From an uncultured Butyrivibrio sp. (GTDB lineage: Bacteria > Bacillota > Clostridia > Lachnospirales > Lachnospiraceae), in the NCBI GenBank assembly GCA_910577605.1, contig CAJTON010000013.1, forward strand, positions 1-18,175: a DNA stretch of 18,175 nucleotides, read 5' to 3'. The notes beneath the pieces are model-generated. The model was not told where the DNA came from. It did no database searches and saw only the letters and a list, made by a program, of their open reading frames with translations. Shown here in pieces: positions 1 through 6,745 of the stretch. Numbering within the stretch: position 1 is the first letter of the stretch; each line of letters opens with the position of its first letter. The position numbers and the translations under genes are program-made.

Positions 1-60
1 AGCTGGGAGAGCATCTGCCTTACAAGCAGAGGGTCATAGGTTCGAGCCCTATAGGCCCCA
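1..60 (+). tRNA. tRNA-Val (anticodon TAC), 5' end cut by the window edge
   Basis: Only the D-arm onward is present. The anticodon stem-loop TGCCTTACAAGCA carries TAC, which reads valine codons. A T-arm with GGTTCGAGCC follows, then the 3' acceptor strand AGGCCCC and discriminator A at position 60. CCA is not encoded downstream as a separate triplet. The missing 5' end should be about 14 bases to the left. It is separated by 16 bases from the next tRNA, so the two are probably co-transcribed. Confidence 0.93.
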
Positions 61-76
61 CTTTTCAATCAAATAT

Positions 77-150
77 GGCGGAGTAGCTCAGATGGCTAGA
101 GCACATGGTTCATACCCATGGTGTCAGGGGTTCGATTCCCTTCTCCGCTA
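77..150 (+). tRNA. tRNA-Met (anticodon CAT), elongator type
   Basis: A complete cloverleaf can be drawn. The acceptor is GGCGGAG against CTCCGCT with a G1-U72 wobble, then T8, A9, the D-stem GCTC, the anticodon loop with CAT in GGTTCATACC, a T-arm around TTCGATT, and discriminator A150. The sequence matches the usual Firmicutes elongator tRNA-Met. The base pair at 1-72 argues against an initiator, which has an unpaired C1-A72 type end. A CAT anticodon could also belong to an Ile2 tRNA modified to lysidine, but the body fits Met better. Confidence 0.93.
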
Positions 151-155
151 CTTGT

Positions 156-187
156 ACCCCCTTGATTGTTTAATCAAAGGGGTTTTG
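156..187 (+). terminator. Rho-independent terminator of the tRNA-Val/tRNA-Met unit
   Basis: The 5' arm CCCCCTTGATT (157-167) pairs with AATCAAAGGGG (172-182). There is one C-A mismatch and a GTTT loop. TTTT follows the hairpin. It lies 6 bases after the tRNA-Met. The bases between it and ispF (188-260) show no further convincing element apart from the ispF ribosome binding site. Confidence 0.85.
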
Positions 188-260
188 TCGTATAACGGAC
201 GAATGAGTTTGTTATCGTACTGCGGCTGCCGCCGGTATCTAAATTAATTTGGAGGATTTA

Positions 261-818
261 ATGAGAATAGGGACAGGCTATGACGTTCACAGGCTGACAA
301 AAGACAGGGCTCTTATAATCGGAGGAGTAAATATACCTTATGAGAAAGGACTGCTCGGACATTCGGACGCGGACGTGCTTCTTCACGCGGTAATGGACGC
401 GCTTCTAGGAGCGGCGGCTCTGGGCGACATCGGAACGCATTTTCCCGACAGCGACGAAAAGTATGAAGGAATTTCGAGCCTGAAGCTTCTGGAGAAAACG
501 GCGGACATAATTTCCGACAGCAATTATGTCATCGAGAATATAGACAGTACGGTAATAGCGCAGAAACCTAAGCTTGCACCGTATATACAGGATATGCGGG
601 CAAACATCGCGAAGGCGCTCGGCATAGAACTATCGCGCGTTAGCGTCAAGGCTACGACCGAAGAAGGGCTTGGCTTTACGGGAGCGGGCGAGGGTATAGC
701 GGCGCAGGCGTCCGCGCTTCTTACGGGCGTTGAGAATTACGCGTACGGAGATATTATGGACGAAGGCAGACAGTGCGGGGGCTGCCCGGGCTGTTGTCAC
801 TCCAATGGCGGTAAGTGA
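261..818 (+). CDS. ispF: 2-C-methyl-D-erythritol 2,4-cyclodiphosphate synthase with Cys-rich C-terminal tail
   Basis: IspF converts CDP-methylerythritol 2-phosphate to MEcPP with release of CMP in the MEP isoprenoid pathway (cytosolic homotrimer). The start MRIGTGYDVHRL carries the metal ligands D8 and H10, and H42 lies in LLHAV. The motif TTEEGLGFTG sits near residues 132-141. ATG 261 is chosen because GGAGG (251-255) lies 5 bases upstream. A TTG at 249 is in frame but would overlap that site. The protein has 185 residues, while the family is usually about 155-160 and ends near the AAQASALL segment. The extra tail of about 30 residues ends in CGGCPGCCHSNGGK (C172, C175, C178, C179, H180). 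This gene heads the operon, with cysE 36 bases downstream. IspD is not adjacent. The enzyme identity is secure. The function of the tail is unknown. Confidence 0.96.
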   Translation: MRIGTGYDVHRLTKDRALIIGGVNIPYEKGLLGHSDADVLLHAVMDALLGAAALGDIGTHFPDSDEKYEGISSLKLLEKTADIISDSNYVIENIDSTVIAQKPKLAPYIQDMRANIAKALGIELSRVSVKATTEEGLGFTGAGEGIAAQASALLTGVENYAYGDIMDEGRQCGGCPGCCHSNGGK

Positions 819-824
819 TATAAT
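794..824 (+). promoter_or_regulatory. Possible internal promoter for cysE-cysS
   Basis: TATAAT (819-824) directly follows the ispF stop codon. It is preceded by TGA, making an extended -10 (TGnTATAAT) that overlaps the stop. TTGTCA (794-799) could be the -35, but the spacer of 19 bases is long. It would give cysE and downstream genes expression independent of ispF. This is inferred from motif match only. Confidence 0.5.
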
Positions 825-854
825 ATAGATATATCAATTCTGTTGGAGGAAAAA

Positions 855-1526
855 ATGAAATTCAGAGATTATATAAAGGAATCCGTCGAAGTGATAAAAG
901 ACAGGGATCCGGCGATGAAGCACGCGAGGGAGGTCTTTCTCTATCCTTGCTTCTGGGCTATATGGAAATACCGAAAAGCCCACAGGCTTTATCTTCGAGG
1001 CAAGTTTTACAGGGCGCGGAAGATCTCGCAGCGCGCGGCGCGCAGGACCGGTATAGAGATTCATCCGGGGGCGGTGATAGGCAAGGGCTTTTTCATAGAC
1101 CACGGACACGGTGTGGTTATCGGAGAGACTACGGTTATAGGCGACAATGTGACGCTCTACCAGGGTGTGACATTGGGGGGTACCGGAAAAGAGCGCGGCA
1201 AGCGTCATCCTACGATAGAGGACAACGTTATGATAAGTACGGGCGCTAAGGTGCTCGGCTCGTTCACGATAGGCGAAGGCTCCAAAGTCGGAGCCGGCTC
1301 GGTGGTTTTAAACGAGGTGCCGCCGCATTCGACGGTTATAGGAATTCCGGGGCGCATTGTAAAGAGCAACGACGTGAGGCTGCCGAACACGGACCTGGAT
1401 CAGATACATCTTCCCGACCCTGTGCTGAACGATATAAATATGCTCAAGAACGAGAATGTTTTTCTCAAGGAGCAGCTTGAGCGTATAATGGAAAGATTGG
1501 AGAAAAACGATGGAGAACAAGGTTAG
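855..1526 (+). CDS. cysE: Serine O-acetyltransferase
   Basis: The enzyme transfers acetyl from acetyl-CoA to L-serine, the first step of cysteine synthesis. After a short helical N-terminal part, the protein has the left-handed beta-helix hexapeptide repeats typical of the family, from about residue 68. Catalytic histidines are visible at H83 (IDHGHG, equivalent to the DHATG motif of the E. coli enzyme) and H118 (KRHPTI). The GGTGK loop is also present. The length of 223 residues fits the short EpsC/CysE forms of Firmicutes. The C-terminal residues 195-218 look like a coiled coil (LKNENVFLKEQLERIMERL). ATG 855 follows GGAGG at 845-849. The end overlaps the start of cysS by 17 bases, so translational coupling of cysteine synthesis and cysteine charging is likely. 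No T-box leader is seen upstream. Confidence 0.96.
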   Translation: MKFRDYIKESVEVIKDRDPAMKHAREVFLYPCFWAIWKYRKAHRLYLRGKFYRARKISQRAARRTGIEIHPGAVIGKGFFIDHGHGVVIGETTVIGDNVTLYQGVTLGGTGKERGKRHPTIEDNVMISTGAKVLGSFTIGEGSKVGAGSVVLNEVPPHSTVIGIPGRIVKSNDVRLPNTDLDQIHLPDPVLNDINMLKNENVFLKEQLERIMERLEKNDGEQG

Positions 1527-2928
1527 TCTTTTTAATACGCTGACGAGAAAGGTTGAGAAATTTGTGCCTAACGAGGACGGCAAGGTGGGTATGTATACCT
1601 GCGGACCTACGGTATATCACTTTGCGCATATCGGAAACCTTCGCAGCTACATCATGGAGGATGTTCTGGAAAAAACGCTCCGCTATGTCGGCTACGACGT
1701 TAAGCGCGTTATGAATATCACCGACGTTGGGCATCTCACGAGCGATGCCGATACGGGCGAGGATAAGATGTTAAAGGGCGCGAAAAGAGAGCACAAGACC
1801 GTTATGGAGATCGCCGGATTTTATACGGACGCATTTTTTGCGGACTGCGAAAAGCTCAACATCAAGCGCCCCGACGTTGTCGAGCCTGCTACGAACTGCA
1901 TTCCCGAATTCATCAATATGATAAAGGCGCTTATCGGGAAGGGATATGCGTACGAGGCTGGCGGAAACATTTATTTTGACACGTCGAAGCTTAAGGACTA
2001 TTATGTTTTTTCAAGTCAGAGTGAAAAAGAACTCATGGTCGGCGTAAGAGACGACGTCGAGGAGGACACGAACAAAAGAAACAAGGCGGATTTCGTGCTC
2101 TGGTTCACGAAATCCAAATTCGACAATCAGGAGCTTAAATGGGACAGTCCGTGGGGGACGGGATATCCGGGCTGGCATATCGAATGCTCGTGCATAAGCA
2201 TGAAGCATCTCGGCGAATACATGGACATACATTGCGGCGGAGTGGACAATATTTTCCCCCACCATACCAACGAGATCGCGCAGAGCGAGGCTTTTGTAGG
2301 CCATAAATGGTGCAATTACTGGTTCCATGTCCACCACCTCAACGACAGGGCGGGCAAGATGAGCAAGTCGAGCGGGGAGTTCCTTACGGTCTCGCTTCTT
2401 GAGGAGAAGGGCTACGACCCTTTGGTTTACAGACTTTTCTGTCTTCAGTCGCATTACCGCAAGCCCCTGGAATTTTCGTTTGAGGTCATGGACAACATGA
2501 CTTCGGCTTACAATAAGCTTGTGAAAAAAATAGGCGAGCTTGACGCGGAGGGCGAGCTTGACAAAGACGGCTTCGACTCGTTCAGGGCGCGTTTTGAGGA
2601 GGCTCTCGCAAACGATATAAATACGTCCTCCGCGATAACGGTCGTCTATGACGTTCTGAGAAGCGATCTGAACGACGCTACGAAGTTTGAGCTGGTCAAG
2701 AGCTTTGATTATGTACTTTCTCTGAATCTTACAAGGCTGCAGGGTGAAAAGTGCGAGCCTGAAGTTGACAAGGAGCTGGAGGCATATGTGCTTGCCAAGA
2801 TAGAGGAGCGCAAAGCCGCCAAAAAGGAGAAGGATTTTGAGAGGGCTGACGCGATAAGGGACGAACTTCTCGCAAAGGGAATCAGGATAAAGGACACAAG
2901 AGAAGGAACCGTATGGGAGAGCGTTTAG
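1510..2928 (+). CDS. cysS: Cysteinyl-tRNA synthetase
   Basis: A class I aminoacyl-tRNA synthetase that charges tRNA-Cys with cysteine using ATP. The first zinc ligand C31 lies in MYTCGPTVYH. The HIGH-like signature is HIGN (residues 40-43). The mid-domain carries WHIECS and HCGGVDNIFPHHTNE, which hold the remaining zinc ligands. KMSKS is at 283-287. The 472-residue length is normal. ATG 1510 has GGAG at 1499-1502. The gene starts inside the end of cysE and ends 16 bases inside the next gene, a typical Clostridia cysS-mrnC-rlmB block. Confidence 0.98.
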   Translation: MENKVSLFNTLTRKVEKFVPNEDGKVGMYTCGPTVYHFAHIGNLRSYIMEDVLEKTLRYVGYDVKRVMNITDVGHLTSDADTGEDKMLKGAKREHKTVMEIAGFYTDAFFADCEKLNIKRPDVVEPATNCIPEFINMIKALIGKGYAYEAGGNIYFDTSKLKDYYVFSSQSEKELMVGVRDDVEEDTNKRNKADFVLWFTKSKFDNQELKWDSPWGTGYPGWHIECSCISMKHLGEYMDIHCGGVDNIFPHHTNEIAQSEAFVGHKWCNYWFHVHHLNDRAGKMSKSSGEFLTVSLLEEKGYDPLVYRLFCLQSHYRKPLEFSFEVMDNMTSAYNKLVKKIGELDAEGELDKDGFDSFRARFEEALANDINTSSAITVVYDVLRSDLNDATKFELVKSFDYVLSLNLTRLQGEKCEPEVDKELEAYVLAKIEERKAAKKEKDFERADAIRDELLAKGIRIKDTREGTVWESV

Positions 2929-3416
2929 ATATGTATGAGGCGATGGAAAAGGCGTTCGGTCTAAGGAACGCTGATGCTGCGGAATATTCTCCGCTGACGC
3001 TCGCGTACATCGGGGACTGCGTGTATGAGCTGATAATCAGGACGACCCTTGTGAACGCGGGCAATGCTCCGGTGGATATGCTGAACCGTAAGGCGAGCCG
3101 CCTTGCAAAGGCGGTAACGCAGGCGCTTATGGCTGACGCCGTTTTGGAATCGGGAATGCTGACGGATTCCGAGGAGGCGGCGTACAGGCGCGGACGCAAC
3201 GCGAACACCTCCACTAGAGCGAAGAACGCTACGGTCGCGGATTACAGACGGGCAACAGGATTTGAGGCTCTTATAGGATGGCTTTATACACAGAAATCTT
3301 TTGACCGCATAATGGAGATCGTGTCGGCAGGATGGGCGGCGGTCAAGGAAGGCGTTTCGCGGAAGGAAGCGCCTAAGGGCGGTATTTTCGCGCCAAAGGA
3401 GCAGGAGACTGAATGA
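2913..3416 (+). CDS. mrnC: Mini-ribonuclease III
   Basis: A ribonuclease III catalytic domain without the double-stranded RNA-binding domain. In Bacillus subtilis this family trims the ends of 23S rRNA precursor. The signature SPLTLAYIGDCVYELIIR (near residues 25-42) holds the acidic active-site residues. NRKASRLAKAV and the C-terminal GFEALIGWLY motif also match the family. ATG 2913, preceded by GAAGGA (2902-2907), is preferred. ATG 2931, just after the cysS stop, is the alternative and would remove six residues. The tail of roughly 25 residues after WAAVKEG is longer than in B. subtilis and not recognised. The stop overlaps the rlmB start (ATGA), again suggesting coupling. Confidence 0.93.
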   Translation: MGERLDMYEAMEKAFGLRNADAAEYSPLTLAYIGDCVYELIIRTTLVNAGNAPVDMLNRKASRLAKAVTQALMADAVLESGMLTDSEEAAYRRGRNANTSTRAKNATVADYRRATGFEALIGWLYTQKSFDRIMEIVSAGWAAVKEGVSRKEAPKGGIFAPKEQETE

Positions 3417-4153
3417 GATACAATGAATTTATGATAGAGGGGCGCAACGCGGTCATCGAAGCGTACCGCTCCGGAAAAACGATAGACAAGCTCTATGTGC
3501 TTGACGGCTGTAAGGACGGTCCGGTCATGACCATACTGCGCGAGGCAAAAAAGGCCGGAACGATAGTCAACTATGTTCCCAAGGAAAAGCTTGATTATTT
3601 ATCCCAAAACGGACATCATCAGGGCGTGGTTGCGAGCGCGGCTGCATACGAGTACGCTGAAGTGGACGACATACTTGACGCGGCGAGAAAAAAGGACGAA
3701 CCGCCGTTTGTTTTTATACTTGACGGAATTGAGGACCCGCATAATCTCGGAGCGATAATAAGGACCGCGAATCTTGCGGGCGCTCACGGCGTTATAATAC
3801 CGAAGCACAGAGCCGTCGGACTTACCGCCACGGTTGCAAAGACCTCGGCTGGCGCTCTTAATTATACTCCCGTCGCAAAAGTCACGAATATCGGCAGCAC
3901 GATAGACGAGCTTAAGAAACAGGGACTTTGGTTCGTCTGCGCCGATATGGGAGGCGATCTTATGTACGGTCTGAATCTCAAAGGTCCTATCGGACTTGTT
4001 GTCGGAAACGAGGGCGGCGGCGTGAGCCGTCTTGTAAGGGAAAAATGCGATATGACGGCGGCGATCCCGATGAACGGTAATATAGATTCCCTTAATGCCT
4101 CGGTTGCGGCGGGCGTGCTGGCGTATGAGATAGTAAGGCAGAGAATGATTTGA
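3413..4153 (+). CDS. rlmB: 23S rRNA (guanosine-2'-O-)-methyltransferase, SpoU/TrmH family
   Basis: A SAM-dependent ribose methylase with the trefoil-knot SPOUT fold. An N-terminal substrate-binding domain (MIEGRNAVIEAYRSG) is followed by three SpoU motifs: motif 1 DPHNLGAIIRTANLAGAHG, motif 2 GLVVGNEGGGVSRLV and motif 3 IPMNGNIDSLNASVAAGVLAYE. The length of 246 residues is normal for RlmB/TrmH-like proteins. Position in the cysS-mrnC-rlmB cluster supports the RlmB assignment, whose E. coli target is G2251 of 23S rRNA. The exact target here is inferred from family. The ATG overlaps the mrnC stop and has GGAG a few bases upstream. Confidence 0.93.
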   Translation: MRYNEFMIEGRNAVIEAYRSGKTIDKLYVLDGCKDGPVMTILREAKKAGTIVNYVPKEKLDYLSQNGHHQGVVASAAAYEYAEVDDILDAARKKDEPPFVFILDGIEDPHNLGAIIRTANLAGAHGVIIPKHRAVGLTATVAKTSAGALNYTPVAKVTNIGSTIDELKKQGLWFVCADMGGDLMYGLNLKGPIGLVVGNEGGGVSRLVREKCDMTAAIPMNGNIDSLNASVAAGVLAYEIVRQRMI

Positions 4154-4196
4154 ACTTGCGCTGCTTGTCGTGGACGCGTTATCGGAGGGCGTGCGT

Positions 4197-4802
4197 ATGA
4201 ATAAAGGATATGCCAGAATGTCGGATGAAGAACTTGTAGCCATGTACCACAAGGGCGATGAGAGCGCCGCCGACTGGCTCGTGGATAAGTATAAAAACCT
4301 TGTGCGCATGAAGGCGAGAGCCTTTTTTCTGACCGGAGCGGATAATGACGATCTGCTTCAGGAGGGAATGATAGGGCTGTACAAAGCCATCCGTGACTAT
4401 AATCCCGGCAAGGACACGGTTTTTATGACCTTCGCTTCGCTCTGCATCGGCAGGCAGATAAGAACGGCGATGACCTCATATAACCGCAGAAAGAATTCTC
4501 CGCTCAACACATATATTTCGCTTGATACTCCGGTCACGGACGAGATGGGCGACGACGCAAGACTGGGAGACGTTATTCCTTCTGAGGACGAGCTTAACCC
4601 GGAGGCTCTGCTTATCGACAAGGAGCAGACCGAAAGATTCATCGAGGCGCTGTACAGGAATCTCAGCAAGCTTGAGCTTCAGGTGCTTGAACTTTACAGG
4701 GAAGGACTGAGTTACGGCGAGATCGCCGCGCACCTTGACAAGACTACAAAAACTGTTGACAACGCTATACAGAGGATCCGCAGCAAAATAAATAACTTAT
4801 AA
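4197..4802 (+). CDS. sigH: RNA polymerase sigma-H (Spo0H-type) factor
   Basis: A 201-residue sigma-70 family factor. In spore-formers sigma-H drives early stationary-phase and sporulation genes. Region 2 includes DDLLQEGMIGLYKAIRDYNPGK, with core-binding and -10 recognition helices through TFASLCIGRQIRTAM. Region 4 ends with the helix-turn-helix LSYGEIAAHLDKTTKTVDNAIQRIRSKI. ATG 4197 is chosen because GGAGGG (4184-4189) lies 7 bases upstream. A GTG at 4170 is in frame but lacks a site. It is the last gene of the operon, as in many Clostridia, and is followed by a strong hairpin. Presence of sigma-H fits, but does not prove, a sporulating host. Confidence 0.93.
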   Translation: MNKGYARMSDEELVAMYHKGDESAADWLVDKYKNLVRMKARAFFLTGADNDDLLQEGMIGLYKAIRDYNPGKDTVFMTFASLCIGRQIRTAMTSYNRRKNSPLNTYISLDTPVTDEMGDDARLGDVIPSEDELNPEALLIDKEQTERFIEALYRNLSKLELQVLELYREGLSYGEIAAHLDKTTKTVDNAIQRIRSKINNL

Positions 4803-4838
4803 AATACGGTGCAGGCGATATTGGCGTTATAAAAAAAT

Positions 4839-4880
4839 AAAAGGCAGTCGGAGCAGTCCGGTTGCCTTTTTCCGACTGCC
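4839..4880. terminator. Terminator after sigH with two overlapping pairings
   Basis: On the plus strand, a 14-base arm 4839-4852 (AAAAGGCAGTCGGA) pairs fully, including two G-U pairs, with 4857-4870. The loop is GCAG, and a U-run follows. The same 5' arm also forms a perfect 10-bp pairing (4843-4852) with TCCGACTGCC (4871-4880). On the minus strand this second pairing is followed by TTTTATTTTTTT and would be a good terminator. The element can therefore stop transcription in both directions. See also the similar element at 6566-6619. Confidence 0.8.
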
Positions 4881-4900
4881 GGCAAAAAATAAATTTTTCA

Positions 4901-4930
4901 TGTCACACAGATAAAAGAAAGCTGTCTAAT
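4901..4930 (+). promoter_or_regulatory. ECF-like promoter of the sigma/DUF2461 unit
   Basis: TGTCACA (4901-4907) and GTCTAAT (4924-4930) are separated by 16 bases. This resembles the bipartite promoters of ECF sigma factors (TGTCAC/AAC-type -35, CGTC-type -10) more than the housekeeping consensus. A weak sigma-A reading (GTCACA, 17 bases, TCTAAT) is possible. The start site would fall around 4935, just ahead of the AGGAGGT ribosome binding site at 4936-4942, so the leader would be unusually short. Autoregulation by the ECF factor encoded next is inferred. Confidence 0.5.
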
Positions 4931-4950
4931 TAATCAGGAGGTAAAAATAT

Positions 4951-5802
4951 ATGAATGAAAATACGAATGAAGAATTACAGATCCTGGTCGGTAAGGCCAC
5001 GGCAGGGGACAAAAAAGCCCTTGAAACGCTTGTCGAGGGCGTGCAGGACATTGTTTTCAATTTATCGCTGAGGATGTTAGGCACATTTGCGGACGCTGAG
5101 GATGCGGCGCAGGATATCCTGCTGAAAATGATCACCCATCTGTCTTCTTTCAGAGGCGACAGCTCATTTACGACATGGGTGTTCAGTATTGCCGTTAATC
5201 ATCTGAAAAATTACAGGAAGCATATGTTCGCGCACTATCCGCTGAGTTTTGAGTATTACGGAGACGACATAGAAAACGGTAAAATAAAGGACGTGCCGGA
5301 TCTAACGCAGAATGTGGAGAAGGATATTCTGGCGGAGGAGCTGAAAATGTCCTGTACAAACGTGATGCTGCAATGCCTTGATACGGAAAGCAGATGTATT
5401 TTTATATTGGGTACGATGTTTAAGATCGACAGCCGCATAGCGGGGGATATTTTGGGAATAAGCCCTGAGGCGTATCGCAAACGGCTTTCCCGGATACGCA
5501 AAAAGATGGCGGATTTTCTCAGTCAGTATTGCGGGGAATACGGAAGCGGCAGATGCAGGTGCAAAGACAGGGTGAATTACGCGATACAAAGCCGCCGGCT
5601 GGACCCTATGAGACTGGATTATATGACAGCCGCCGAAATTCCAATTAAAACCATGATTGACGTGAAAAGCGCGATGGAGGATATTGACGATTTATCGCAG
5701 GATTTTTCGTTCTGTAAGCCATACCGGTCGCCCGAACGCACAAAACGTCTTATACAGGAATTTCTGAATTCCACACAGCTTTCGATTATCAAGAATTTGT
5801 AA
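4951..5802 (+). CDS. ECF-type sigma factor with C-terminal extension
   Basis: A sigma-70 family factor with regions 2 and 4 only. Region 2 runs from about residue 20 to 95, with SLRMLGTFADAEDAAQDILL and SSFTTWVFSIAVNHLKNYRK. Region 4 is at about 125-190, with CIFILGTMFKIDSRIAGDIL and the recognition helix SPEAYRKRLSRIRKKM. The remaining ~95 residues are an extra domain. It starts with YCGEYGSGRCRCKDRVNYAI, a Cys-x-Cys segment, and continues as mostly helical sequence, with a further Cys in FSFCKPYRSP. Ordinary ECF factors end near residue 190. Extensions often replace an anti-sigma factor, and none is encoded next to this gene. The extension could sense metal or redox state through its cysteines, but that is inference. 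A strong AGGAGGT site precedes ATG 4951. It is 9 bases from the DUF2461 gene, which forms the rest of its operon. Confidence 0.85.
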   Translation: MNENTNEELQILVGKATAGDKKALETLVEGVQDIVFNLSLRMLGTFADAEDAAQDILLKMITHLSSFRGDSSFTTWVFSIAVNHLKNYRKHMFAHYPLSFEYYGDDIENGKIKDVPDLTQNVEKDILAEELKMSCTNVMLQCLDTESRCIFILGTMFKIDSRIAGDILGISPEAYRKRLSRIRKKMADFLSQYCGEYGSGRCRCKDRVNYAIQSRRLDPMRLDYMTAAEIPIKTMIDVKSAMEDIDDLSQDFSFCKPYRSPERTKRLIQEFLNSTQLSIIKNL

Positions 5803-5811
5803 AGGAGACTG

Positions 5812-6507
5812 ATGACTATGAATACAAAGTTTATAATTGATTATTTATCGGCACTCGGCATGAATAATAACCGCGAATGGTATCATGCGAATAAAGAAGA
5901 CTACAAAAAAGCGAATGCCGAATTTGAAGAATTGCTTGGGGCGCTTATGCTGGAGATCGGGAAGTTTGACGGCAGCGTTTTGAATAACGAACCCAAAGAT
6001 CTTACATTTAAAATCGTAAGGGATACCAGATTCAGCCATGACAAATCGCCTTATAATCCTGCTTTCCGCGCGCATATTTCCTCTAAAGGAAAGCTGCCCG
6101 TACCGGTCGGGTATTATATTATGATAAAGCCAGGCGACAAGTCATTTTTAGGCGGAGGACTGTTTGCGGATATGTTCAAAGACGCGACAAATATGATACG
6201 GAATTATATCGCACGGAATGGCAGCGAATGGGAGGATATTATACACGCACCGGAATTTGAAAAATATTTCACCGTACAGGGAACGGCATTAAAGAATGTT
6301 CCCGCGGGATATGATAAGGAACATCCGCAGGCGGAATACCTGAAATTTAAGAGCTGGTATCTTGAATATCCGATAAAGGACGTCGAATTGTTCGAAGCGG
6401 AAGCTTTTACAGCGAAAGCAGCGGAGCTTTTCCGGATAATGAAGCCGTTTAACGACTGTCTGAACAAGGCTCTTGAGGACTTTCAGATGCCGGCAAGGGG
6501 CTGTTGA
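5812..6507 (+). CDS. DUF2461 domain protein
   Basis: A 231-residue protein matching the DUF2461 (TIGR02453) family, whose function is not established. Recognisable family segments are the N-terminal FIIDYLSALGMNNNREWYHANK, the central LTFKIVRDTRFSHDKSPYNPAFRAHI, GYYIMIKPGDKSFLGGGLF, and LKFKSWYLEYPI towards the C-terminus. No signal peptide or membrane segment is visible, so it is probably cytosolic. ATG 5812 is 4 bases after AGGAG. ATG 5818, two codons later and 10 bases after it, is equally possible. It follows the ECF sigma gene by 9 bases and is probably controlled with it. The protein ends at a normal family position. A 31-codon open frame overlapping its end (6477-6572) has no convincing start. 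Confidence 0.88.
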   Translation: MTMNTKFIIDYLSALGMNNNREWYHANKEDYKKANAEFEELLGALMLEIGKFDGSVLNNEPKDLTFKIVRDTRFSHDKSPYNPAFRAHISSKGKLPVPVGYYIMIKPGDKSFLGGGLFADMFKDATNMIRNYIARNGSEWEDIIHAPEFEKYFTVQGTALKNVPAGYDKEHPQAEYLKFKSWYLEYPIKDVELFEAEAFTAKAAELFRIMKPFNDCLNKALEDFQMPARGC

Positions 6508-6565
6508 AATACGCCGCCGACGATGATATAATCAAGCTGTCATGCAAGAACAGGTATAAACGGAC

Positions 6566-6600
6566 AAAATAAAAGGTAATCAGACATATGCCGGATTACC
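6566..6600 (-). terminator. Rho-independent terminator of tRNA-Thr
   Basis: Read on the minus strand, GGTAATC and GATTACC (plus positions 6594-6600 and 6575-6581) form a 7-bp stem. TTTTATTTTG follows immediately. It lies about 60 bases beyond the 3' end of the tRNA-Thr gene, the only minus-strand gene that would need it. Confidence 0.75.
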
Positions 6601-6619
6601 TTCCTGCTTACCTTTTGAT
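6571..6619 (+). terminator. Terminator after the DUF2461 gene, plus-strand pairing
   Basis: AAAAGGTAA (6571-6579) can pair with TTACCTTTT (6608-6616), a 9-bp stem with a long internal region that can itself partly fold. The trailing T-run is short (TTTTGATTTC), so as a plus-strand terminator it is only moderate. The arm is shared with the minus-strand tRNA-Thr terminator. Confidence 0.5.
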
Positions 6620-6659
6620 TTCAAAAAACTGAATGCCGATAAAATCAAGGATTCTATAA

Positions 6660-6732
6660 AGCTGCTAACGGGATTTGAACCCGTGACCTCCGCCTTACCA
6701 AGGCGACGCTCTACCAACTGAGCCATAGCAGC
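6660..6732 (-). tRNA. tRNA-Thr (anticodon GGT)
   Basis: On the minus strand the acceptor GCTGCTA pairs with TAGCAGC. The D-arm is GGCTCAGTTGGTAGAGC. The anticodon stem-loop CGCCTTGGTAAGGCG carries GGT, which reads threonine codons. The T-arm is ACGGGTTCAAATCCCGT and the discriminator is T, as in other Clostridia tRNA-Thr genes. It is a single, isolated tRNA gene divergent from the ketopantoate reductase gene. CCA is not encoded. Confidence 0.95.
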
Positions 6733-6745
6733 ACGTCCACAAAAT

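Noticed and set aside
1..150. Integration site at the tRNA genes
   Set aside because: No integrase or direct repeat of a tRNA 3' end is seen in the window.
188..260. Promoter for ispF
   Set aside because: TTGTTA (209-214) and TATCTA are present, but the spacer is about 21 bases. I do not consider it supported.
818..1000. T-box or S-box leader for the cysteine genes
   Set aside because: The gap before cysE is 36 bases and cysS overlaps cysE, so there is no room for such a leader.
3599..4309. Minus-strand 236-codon frame across rlmB and the start of sigH
   Set aside because: Both plus-strand genes have strong family motifs. The antisense frame has no recognisable motif or upstream site.
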